Source: a bacterium (lineage in GTDB: Bacteria; Blakebacterota; Blakebacteria; Blakebacterales; Blakebacteraceae). Taken from it: a stretch of DNA of 6,070 nucleotides. Shown here piece by piece: positions 1 through 5,308 of the stretch (position 1 is its first letter; each line of letters begins with the position of its first letter). The notes beneath the pieces were generated by a model. It did not search any database. It was not told the DNA's origin and saw only the letters and a list, made by a program, of their open reading frames with translations. The translations under genes were made by a program, and so were the position numbers. The DNA lies in the NCBI GenBank assembly GCA_025774615.1, contig JALGVQ010000240.1, forward strand, positions 1-6,070, read 5' to 3'.

Positions 1-364
1 GTCGCTCGTCCGGTTTCAGGTCCGCCTCATCGGCCTCATCGATCTCCGCTTCAGTCGGTTCGATCAGGTAGACGGCGTACCGGCTGTCGGCGGTGAACCG
101 TGCCGAGGTACCGTTGAGGATGACGTGCTCGTCCCTGGTCACCAGGTTCAGGATCAGCAGGCGCACATCACCACCATCCTGGGGAGCAAGGGTATAGAGG
201 ACGAATTTCCCGTCGGCGGAAAGCGCCTGGCCCTGCAGGCGGTTCCAGTCGTCGTAGACCGTGTGGTCGAGAGGGCGTTTCGGCCCATCCTGGGCGGTTG
301 CGGTTGCTGCGGAGAGTGCGATCGCGAAGAGGATCGACAGGGATATACCGGATCTGATCTTCAT
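1..364 (-). CDS. S9 family (prolyl oligopeptidase-like) serine peptidase, N-terminal part
   Basis: Reading the minus strand from the ATG at 364 gives 121 codons open to the window edge, so the gene is truncated at its 3' side. Residues 1-24 form a signal peptide: basic MKIR, a hydrophobic core, and a likely cut after TATA, before QD. The mature start contains YDDWNRLQG (37-45), LSADGKFVLYTLAPQDGG (48-65) and RFTADSRYAVYLIEP (89-103). This is the characteristic opening of the beta-propeller in large exported S9 peptidases, with repeated 'S-x-DGK' and 'D-S/G-R' blades, followed by an acidic linker (104-120). Known for the family: the propeller gates a C-terminal alpha/beta-hydrolase domain that cleaves short peptides. 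The catalytic Ser-Asp-His domain lies outside the window, so activity cannot be judged. An AGGAAAGAG-like ribosome site lies just upstream (about 368-377). The gene diverges from the LOG-family gene. Family assignment rests on recalled motif similarity. Confidence 0.8.
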   Translation of the reverse strand, partial: MKIRSGISLSILFAIALSAATATAQDGPKRPLDHTVYDDWNRLQGQALSADGKFVLYTLAPQDGGDVRLLILNLVTRDEHVILNGTSARFTADSRYAVYLIEPTEAEIDEADEADLKPDER

Positions 365-474
365 GGCTCTCTTTCCTGACGGGGCGCGGTAATGGTTCAC
401 GTACCAGTACGGCTGTTTACTCTACCTGTTATGTAGTCGTTATTCACCCTCATGCGCAAACAGTGAGGCTGTTC

Positions 475-492
475 GTGACGCGTGACAGTCAC
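475..492. promoter_or_regulatory. GTGAC half-site cluster, possible operator
   Basis: Two direct copies of GTGAC (475-479 and 482-486) are followed by an inverted copy GTCAC (488-492). The second and third form a perfect inverted repeat around a single A. The cluster overlaps the candidate -35 and most of the spacer of the LOG/M55 promoter, where a bound regulator would block or contact RNA polymerase. No regulator can be named from this window. Confidence 0.25.
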
Positions 493-502
493 AACGTATA
501 CT
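475..502 (+). promoter_or_regulatory. Candidate sigma70-type promoter of the LOG/M55 operon
   Basis: GTGACG at 475-480 (4 of 6 to TTGACA) and TATACT at 497-502 (5 of 6 to TATAAT) are separated by 16 bp. Transcription would begin near 509, giving a leader of about 35 nt before the ATG at 544. This placement also argues against the upstream in-frame GTG at 463, which would lie before the transcript start. The prediction is by eye only. Confidence 0.4.
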
Positions 503-532
503 ATGCCGTGAACATACTTCACCGGGGACTGA

Positions 533-538
533 AGGAGA
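533..538 (+). promoter_or_regulatory. Ribosome binding site that sets the LOG-family start
   Basis: AGGAGA lies 5 nt before the ATG at 544. The longer in-frame GTG start at 463 has no comparable site, so the ATG is preferred. Confidence 0.7.
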
Positions 539-543
539 ACCAG

Positions 544-1311
544 ATGGATCAGGAGAAGAAGGATCGGATGACGAAACCGGGTCGGACGGGAAGAATGCCG
601 GGACGGACTGAGGACGATCGGCTGTTGACACCGCCGCGTCCGGATGCCCTCGATTTCGTGAACACCGATCCGTGGCGGGTCCTCAGGATCATGGGTGAGT
701 TCGTGGAGGGCTTCGACGAACTGGCTGACCTCGGTCCGGCCGTGACGATGTTCGGATCAGCCCGGACCTCGCCCGACGATCCGATCTACAAGCAGGCCGT
801 CGAAACAGCGCGGCAGCTGGGTGAGGCGGGTTTCGCCACCATCACCGGTGGTGGTGGGGGCATCATGGAGGCGGGCAATAAAGGTGCGGCTGAGGCAGGC
901 GCCGAATCGGTGGGCCTGGGTATCGAACTGCCCTTCGAACAGAAGATCAACGAATACGTCACGAAGCCGATGGAATTCCGGTACTTCTTCGCACGCAAGA
1001 CGATGTTCCTCAAGTACGCCCTGGCCTATCTGGCCTTCCCTGGCGGATGGGGAACCCTGGACGAGATGATGGAAGCGCTGACCCTGATCCAGACTCATAA
1101 GATCCAGCAATTCCCGGTCATCCTGTTCGGGTCGGAGTACTGGCAGGGGCTCCTCGACTGGTTCCGCTCACATCTCATCACCGAGAAGAAGATCTCCCCC
1201 GATGACATGGACTTGATCCGCGTGGTCGACACTCCTGAGGAAGTGGTGAAGATCGTGACCGACTATTACGAGGCATGCATCAACAACAACAATCAGGACA
1301 ACAACTGCTGA
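544..1311 (+). CDS. LOG-family (TIGR00730) Rossmann-fold nucleotide 5'-monophosphate hydrolase
   Basis: The 255-residue protein matches the LOG/TIGR00730 family. That family's characterised members release the base from nucleoside 5'-monophosphates, including cytokinin ribotides, giving ribose 5-phosphate. Visible motifs are PWRVLRIMGEFVEGFD (43-58), the first Rossmann strand with FGSAR (70-74), TGGGGGIMEA (101-110), LPFEQ (129-133), FRYFFARKTMF (145-155, with the conserved Arg of RK-x-MF) and PGGWGTLDE (166-174, the family's PGGxGTxxE signature carrying the catalytic Glu). The remainder, LTLIQTHKIQQFPVILFG, SEYW and ISPDDMDLI, follows the longer bacterial subgroup closely. No signal peptide is visible, so it is probably cytosolic. 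Two oddities: the usual GGGPGIM has Gly in place of Pro, and the C-terminus is a short Asn-rich tail (NNNNQDNNC). It is the first gene of a likely operon with the M55 peptidase 20 bp downstream. The substrate is unknown, and the name 'lysine decarboxylase' often attached to this family would be misleading. Confidence 0.9.
   Translation: MDQEKKDRMTKPGRTGRMPGRTEDDRLLTPPRPDALDFVNTDPWRVLRIMGEFVEGFDELADLGPAVTMFGSARTSPDDPIYKQAVETARQLGEAGFATITGGGGGIMEAGNKGAAEAGAESVGLGIELPFEQKINEYVTKPMEFRYFFARKTMFLKYALAYLAFPGGWGTLDEMMEALTLIQTHKIQQFPVILFGSEYWQGLLDWFRSHLITEKKISPDDMDLIRVVDTPEEVVKIVTDYYEACINNNNQDNNC
1281..1305 (+). repeat. CAA-rich tract at the end of the LOG-family gene
   Basis: Four tandem CAA units (1281-1292) are followed after a 6-nt break by CAACAAC (1299-1305). 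In the LOG frame the tract encodes the Asn-rich C-terminus. It lies just before the ribosome site of the next gene and is expected to be unstructured in mRNA. Confidence 0.6.
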
Positions 1312-1316
1312 ACAAG

Positions 1317-1323
1317 AGGAAGG
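1317..1323 (+). promoter_or_regulatory. Ribosome binding site that sets the M55 peptidase start
   Basis: AGGAAGG lies 8 nt before the ATG at 1332. The upstream in-frame ATG at 1275 would prepend a Gln-rich stretch ahead of a good signal peptide and overlap the LOG gene, so it is rejected. Confidence 0.65.
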
Positions 1324-1331
1324 TGTCGGTA

Positions 1332-2252
1332 ATGAAACTTCGCTTTCTGCCTCTCCCGAACATGTCCGTCTCTCTTGCGGTCTTTGCTCTGGTGATGCTC
1401 GCTGGTGCGGCCTCTGCTCAGGGTGGGCCGAAGATCTACATCTCGGCCGACATGGAAGGGCTGGCGGGGGCGGTGAGCGCAGAGCAGCTCGGTCCGGCCG
1501 GTTTCGAGTACAACGCCTACCGGCGCATCATGACTGAAGAGGTGCTGGCTGCGATCGAGGGTGCCCGGGCGGCGGGCGCCGGCCAGATCGTGGTGAGTGA
1601 TTCACACGGGAACGGTCAGAACATCATCCCCGACATGCTTCCCGATGACGTGGAACTCGTCCGCTCCTGGCCGCGACCGCTCATGATGATGGAGGGGATC
1701 GACGACTCCTTCGATGGAGTGATCCTGATCGGCTACCACGCCGGTACCACCAGTTCCACGGGCGTGCGGGCCCACACCATGTCGAGTACGAACCTCACCG
1801 ACATCCGGCTCAACGGAGACTCTGTGAACGAGGCCCACATCAATGCCGCGATCGCCGGCCACTTCGGTGTACCGATCATCATGATCACCGGTGATGACGT
1901 GGTGGCGGCCGAGACAGTGGCAGTGCTGGGCGATATCGAGACGGCCGTGGTCAAGACGGCCATCTCCTACCATGCTGCCCGCGGCATCACCCCGAAGGCC
2001 GCGCAGGACATGATCAGGGAAAAGGCCCGCCGCGCGGTGGAACGGATCGGCGAGTTCAGGCCGTACCGGCTCCAGGGAGATATCACGCTGGAGATGCAGT
2101 TCAAGAACTGGCGGCCGGGTGAACTGCTCGCCTACCTGCCTGTCTTCGAGCGGGTCGATGCCCATGCGGTGCGGTATGTGGCAAGGGATATGCTTGAGGC
2201 ATCACGGGTGATCGAGTTCGTGCTCAGCTACCGGGTGGATATCACGCCGTAA
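1332..2252 (+). CDS. Exported M55 family D-aminopeptidase (DppA-like)
   Basis: The 306-residue protein belongs to peptidase family M55, typified by Bacillus subtilis DppA, a zinc D-aminopeptidase that removes N-terminal D-residues such as D-Ala from short peptides. The DppA metal-site pattern is complete: Asp40 and Glu42 in ISADMEG, His92 in DSHG, His136 in GYHA and Glu167 in VNEAH. The active-site His148 in RAHT is also present. Up to His136 the spacing matches DppA residue for residue as I recall it (constant offset of 32); after that it differs by one or two residues. Residues 1-29 are a signal peptide: basic MKLR, a hydrophobic core at 12-25, and a cut after ASA, before QGG. The enzyme is therefore predicted to be periplasmic or secreted, unlike cytosolic DppA. 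The ATG follows a good ribosome site 20 bp after the LOG gene, implying co-transcription. Its stop codon directly abuts the stop of the convergent MATE gene. The substrate in this organism is unproven. Confidence 0.9.
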   Translation: MKLRFLPLPNMSVSLAVFALVMLAGAASAQGGPKIYISADMEGLAGAVSAEQLGPAGFEYNAYRRIMTEEVLAAIEGARAAGAGQIVVSDSHGNGQNIIPDMLPDDVELVRSWPRPLMMMEGIDDSFDGVILIGYHAGTTSSTGVRAHTMSSTNLTDIRLNGDSVNEAHINAAIAGHFGVPIIMITGDDVVAAETVAVLGDIETAVVKTAISYHAARGITPKAAQDMIREKARRAVERIGEFRPYRLQGDITLEMQFKNWRPGELLAYLPVFERVDAHAVRYVARDMLEASRVIEFVLSYRVDITP

Positions 2253-3617
2253 CTACATATTCGGTTCGGTGCACTCCGCGCTGCAGATTTTTTTTATCAT
2301 CCGACGTACCCACCAGAAGCTGAGGAAGCCGGCGGTGACGTTGGCTATGGCAGCCGCTCCGAATATTCCCGAAAGTCCCAGCAGTTCTGAACCGAGGAAC
2401 GCCAGCGGGATATAGAGGACGAACATCTGGATCACGACCAGTGTCGCTGCGTGCAGCGGTTTGTGCAGCACATTCAGGGTGGTTGTGGAGAGCAGTACCA
2501 CCCCCTGCATCCCGTATCCGATAGGCACCAGGCGGAGATACCTGATGGTGGTGTCCACCACCGCTGGATCCTTGCTGAAGACAGATGCGATCGGATGGGC
2601 GAACGCCTCGATGAGGACGAGCGCGCCGAGTCCCCAGAGGAAGGCGAACCGGTGACTGACCCTCACGGCCTCCTCGATCCTTCCCATCTTGCCGGCCCCG
2701 AAGTTCTGTCCCACCATCGGGCCGAGGGCGGATGCCAGCGCGAAAATAGCTCCAAGCGCGAAGGGGTCGATACGCGTGGCCACACCGAGGGCCGCAACCG
2801 ACGCCGGCCCGTACTGCGATACCATACGGGTGATGATGCCGATCGCCAGTGGCACGACGACGTTCGTGCCTGCCGTCGGCAGCCCGATGTAGAGGATCGA
2901 CTTCCACGAGTCGAACATCTGCCTGAGCTTCGGTTTCAGGAACGAGATCATCTTCTCGCGCCGTATCAGGACCCAGAGCATCAACACCATCGTGGAGGCG
3001 CGGGCCGAGACGGTGGCGATCGCAGCTCCCTGCAGTTCGAGGCGCGGGAACGGCCCGATCCCGAAGATCAGAAGCGGATCGAGGATGAGATTCACGGTGA
3101 CCGCAAAGAGCATGATGTTGGCGGGCGTCTTCGTGTCGCCGGTCGCGCGGATGGCGGCGTTTCCCACCATCGGGATCACGACAAAGATCACTCCCGCGTA
3201 CCAGATGGTGACGTACTCTCTGATGAGCGGCAGGGTCTCACTGGTGGCTCCCAGCAATGAAAAGACCGGCTTGATCGTGAGCAGGCCGATCGTCGCCACG
3301 ATGCTCACCAGGATGAGCGCCAGGGTGAGGCTGTCGGTGGTGAGTCGCCGGACCCGGTCGGCATCTCCAGCGCCGATGGCGCGCGCGATGACCGCTCCGG
3401 CCCCGGTCCCGATCCCGAGGGTCAGGCTGTTGATGATGAAGATTATGGGGAAGGTGAAGCTCATCGCCGCGAGCGGGGTGGTGCCGAGCCTGCTGACGAA
3501 GAAGGTGTCGGTGAGGTGGAACGCGATCATTGCCAGCATCGCGATGATCAACGGCAGGGTCATGCGTTTGAGGGTGGAGGCGATGGGTCCTTCGATGAGT
3601 ATGGCGGATCTGTTCAT
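2253..3617 (-). CDS. MATE family efflux transporter
   Basis: The 454-residue integral membrane protein has the length and the 12-helix, two-half layout of the MATE family, which exports cationic or amphipathic compounds using Na+ or H+ gradients. Typical motifs are present: LTDTFFVSRLG in the first helix (35-45), GAGAVIARAIGAGD (72-85), NLILDPLLIFGIG (176-188) and PMVGQNFGAGK near the middle of the second half (300-310). Asp37 and Asp180 fall where archaeal and DinF-type MATEs carry functional acidic residues (Asp41 and Asp184 in PfMATE), which favours the DinF-like branch. The tail is basic then polar (VRRMIKKICSAECTEPNM). The ATG at 3617 has no close ribosome site; the only GGAG lies about 15 nt upstream, so initiation may be weak. 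No nearby upstream in-frame start offers an alternative. The gene diverges from the amidohydrolase across 83 bp. The exported compound cannot be predicted. Confidence 0.93.
   Translation of the reverse strand: MNRSAILIEGPIASTLKRMTLPLIIAMLAMIAFHLTDTFFVSRLGTTPLAAMSFTFPIIFIINSLTLGIGTGAGAVIARAIGAGDADRVRRLTTDSLTLALILVSIVATIGLLTIKPVFSLLGATSETLPLIREYVTIWYAGVIFVVIPMVGNAAIRATGDTKTPANIMLFAVTVNLILDPLLIFGIGPFPRLELQGAAIATVSARASTMVLMLWVLIRREKMISFLKPKLRQMFDSWKSILYIGLPTAGTNVVVPLAIGIITRMVSQYGPASVAALGVATRIDPFALGAIFALASALGPMVGQNFGAGKMGRIEEAVRVSHRFAFLWGLGALVLIEAFAHPIASVFSKDPAVVDTTIRYLRLVPIGYGMQGVVLLSTTTLNVLHKPLHAATLVVIQMFVLYIPLAFLGSELLGLSGIFGAAAIANVTAGFLSFWWVRRMIKKICSAECTEPNM
2267..2295 (+). terminator. Weak intrinsic terminator candidate for the LOG/M55 operon
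   Basis: A 6-bp stem with two G-U pairs (2267-2272 with 2278-2283, loop ACTCC) is followed after CAGA by eight Ts (2288-2295). It lies 15 nt past the M55 stop and inside the 3' end of the MATE coding region. The short, wobble-containing stem makes this tentative. Confidence 0.3.
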
Positions 3618-3639
3618 GTAGTAACCCGGTCGCTCCGTA

Positions 3640-3668
3640 TGGACGATTCCTGAAAGCTCTGCTATGTA
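3640..3668 (+). promoter_or_regulatory. Candidate extended -10 promoter of the amidohydrolase operon
   Basis: TGGACG at 3640-3645 (4 of 6 to TTGACA) is 17 bp from TATGTA at 3663-3668, which is preceded by TGC as in an extended -10 element. A start near 3675 would leave a leader of about 25 nt before the GTG at 3701. The -10 matches only 3 of 6, so the case rests on spacing and on the TG extension. Confidence 0.3.
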
Positions 3669-3688
3669 ATGAGGACAGGGCCAGCGAC

Positions 3689-3695
3689 AAAGGAG
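3689..3695 (+). promoter_or_regulatory. Ribosome binding site that sets the amidohydrolase GTG start
   Basis: AAAGGAG lies 5 nt before the GTG at 3701, a near-ideal arrangement. It fixes the start ahead of the basic n-region and lipobox. Confidence 0.8.
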
Positions 3696-3700
3696 TTTCT

Positions 3701-5308
3701 GTGAAACGGAATCGTACCAGCAATCTCACGAATGCGACCCTTCTGGCAGTCGGCCTGACCGCGATGGTCGCGCTGGCCGTGACATCTTGCGCTCCCTCCG
3801 GATCCCGCCGGGTGGCCGGGCCGTTCGACCTGCTCATCACCGGTGGTCGTCTGCTCGATGGGACCGGGAATCCGTGGTCTCGCGTGGATATCGGCATACT
3901 TGGGGACCGGATCGTCGCGCTGGGCGATCTGGCTGATTCGCGGGCAAGTCGCACGATCGACGCCGCTCCCGGCTTCATCGATGTCCACACCCATGCAGCA
4001 TCCGGTCTGTCAGTGGAAGAGGGCAGTTCTGCCCGGCCGCTCCTGGCGCAGGGGGTGACCACCGCGATCCTCAATCCTGACGGTCAGGGTCCGGTCGATC
4101 TGGTAAAGCAGAGGAAGGCCCTGGAGGAGCATGGGCTCGGCGTGAATGTCGCTCTCCTGATCGGCCACGGATCGGTCAGACGACAGGTGATCGGTATGGA
4201 TGATCGTGAGCCGGAGATGCGGGAACTGCAGGCCATGTCGGATCTGGTTCGCAGCGCCATGGAAGCAGGAGCCTTCGGTCTTTCGAGCGGTCCCTTCTAC
4301 ACACCGGGGAGTTTCGCGAAGACCGAAGAGATCACCGAACTGGCCAGGATCGCGGCCTCCTTCGGTGGTGTGCACACCAGCCATATCCGCGATGAATCAG
4401 ACTACACGATCGGCCTGCTGTCCGCGGTCGAGGAACTGATCACGATCTCACGGGAGTCGGGGATCCCCGGAGTGGTCACCCATATCAAGGCCCTCGGTCC
4501 GAACGTCTGGGAGCTCTCCGATGAGGTCGTGGAACTGATCGAACAGGCCCGGGCCGAGGGGCTCGAGATCTGGGCCGACCAGTACCCGTATGAGGCTTCG
4601 AGTACCGGGCTCGGCCCGGCACTCCTGCCGCGCTGGGCCGAAGCCGGCGGGCAGAGCGAACGTCGCCGGCGTCTCGAGGATGAGGATGAACGGGCGCGTA
4701 TCAGGGATGAGATGGTCGCCAACCTGCGACGGCGCGGAGGCGCTGAGCGCATCGTGTTCAGCAGTTCGCGCTCCACACTCGATATCGAAGGGAAGAGCCT
4801 TCAGGAAGTGGCGGCCGAGCTCAATCTGGCACCGGTCGACGCCGCGATGGAACTGCTCAGGGATGGCAGCCCGTCGATCATCTCCTTCAACATGGATGAG
4901 GATGACATCGCCACCTTCATGGCCCGTCCGTGGACGATGACCTCCACCGACGGTGACATACCGGTCGGTAGAAACGCCATGGGGCATCCGCGCAGTTTCG
5001 GGACCTTTCCCCGCAAGATCAGGAAGTACGCGATAGAGCAGGGGGTTCTCGACCTCGCCGGAGCCATCCGGAGCATGACCAGCCTGTCGGCCACCGTGTT
5101 CACGCTTGAGGATAGAGGTGTTCTGAGAAAGGGGGCGTTTGCCGATATCGCGATCTTCGATCTGGAGCGTCTGAGGGACACCGCCACCTGGGATGATCCG
5201 GCCAGGCTTGCTGAAGGAATGGTATATGTGCTCGTGAACGGTCGATTGGCGATCGATGATGGAGGATTCACCGGGGAACGTTCCGGAAGGGTGCTGTCGA
5301 GGCGGTGA
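3701..5308 (+). CDS. Lipoprotein amidohydrolase, N-acyl-D-amino-acid deacylase family
   Basis: The 535-residue protein is an amidohydrolase-superfamily enzyme resembling D-aminoacylases, which remove the acyl group from N-acyl-D-amino acids. A basic start (MKRNR), a hydrophobic stretch and VTSC ending at Cys30 make a plausible lipobox, so it is predicted to be membrane-anchored outside the cytoplasm. After the N-terminal beta strands (DLLITGGRLLDGTG, 43-56) come the metal-site motifs: HTH (His96, His98), HTSHIRDE with His228, VVTHIKALG with His261 and TSTDGD with Asp417. The conserved HPRSFGTFPR (429-438) follows, and ADIAIFD (481-487) closes the C-terminal strands. Alcaligenes D-aminoacylase binds its tight zinc partly through Cys96. 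The matching segment here (GVTTAILNPDG, 118-128) has no Cys and probably puts Asp127 there. The GTG start has an excellent ribosome site. The last 4 nt overlap the start of the next gene, implying coupled translation. Specificity could instead be for acyl-D-Asp/Glu, a D-dipeptide or another amide. Confidence 0.85.
   Translation: MKRNRTSNLTNATLLAVGLTAMVALAVTSCAPSGSRRVAGPFDLLITGGRLLDGTGNPWSRVDIGILGDRIVALGDLADSRASRTIDAAPGFIDVHTHAASGLSVEEGSSARPLLAQGVTTAILNPDGQGPVDLVKQRKALEEHGLGVNVALLIGHGSVRRQVIGMDDREPEMRELQAMSDLVRSAMEAGAFGLSSGPFYTPGSFAKTEEITELARIAASFGGVHTSHIRDESDYTIGLLSAVEELITISRESGIPGVVTHIKALGPNVWELSDEVVELIEQARAEGLEIWADQYPYEASSTGLGPALLPRWAEAGGQSERRRRLEDEDERARIRDEMVANLRRRGGAERIVFSSSRSTLDIEGKSLQEVAAELNLAPVDAAMELLRDGSPSIISFNMDEDDIATFMARPWTMTSTDGDIPVGRNAMGHPRSFGTFPRKIRKYAIEQGVLDLAGAIRSMTSLSATVFTLEDRGVLRKGAFADIAIFDLERLRDTATWDDPARLAEGMVYVLVNGRLAIDDGGFTGERSGRVLSRR

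Noticed and set aside
125-379. Plus-strand 84-codon frame at the left edge
   Set aside because: It is the shadow of the S9 peptidase gene, whose minus-strand reading has a signal peptide and family propeller motifs.
401-410. GTAC-CA-GTAC inverted repeat in the left spacer
   Set aside because: The arms are only 4 bp and each is itself palindromic, so chance is likely and no promoter element coincides.
463-543. Extended GTG start for the LOG-family gene (27 more residues)
   Set aside because: It has no ribosome site, the candidate promoter lies inside the extension, and the ATG at 544 has AGGAGA at 5-nt spacing.
365-543. A promoter for the divergent S9 peptidase gene
   Set aside because: Several TACATA- or TAGAGT-like words exist on the minus strand, but none pairs with a convincing -35 at 16-18 bp.
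1275-1331. Upstream ATG for the M55 gene giving a Gln-rich N-terminus
   Set aside because: The extension is an out-of-frame reading of the CAA tract, overlaps the LOG gene and would bury the signal peptide.
2451-3260. Long plus-strand frame of 269 codons antisense to the MATE gene
   Set aside because: Its product is rich in His, Arg, Asp and Gly with no recognisable motif, typical of the shadow of a GC-rich gene. The MATE frame has clear family motifs.
3238-4074. Minus-strand frame of 278 codons spanning the MATE/amidohydrolase spacer
   Set aside because: It overlaps two well-supported genes in other frames, has biased Arg/His/Pro composition, and shows no domain.
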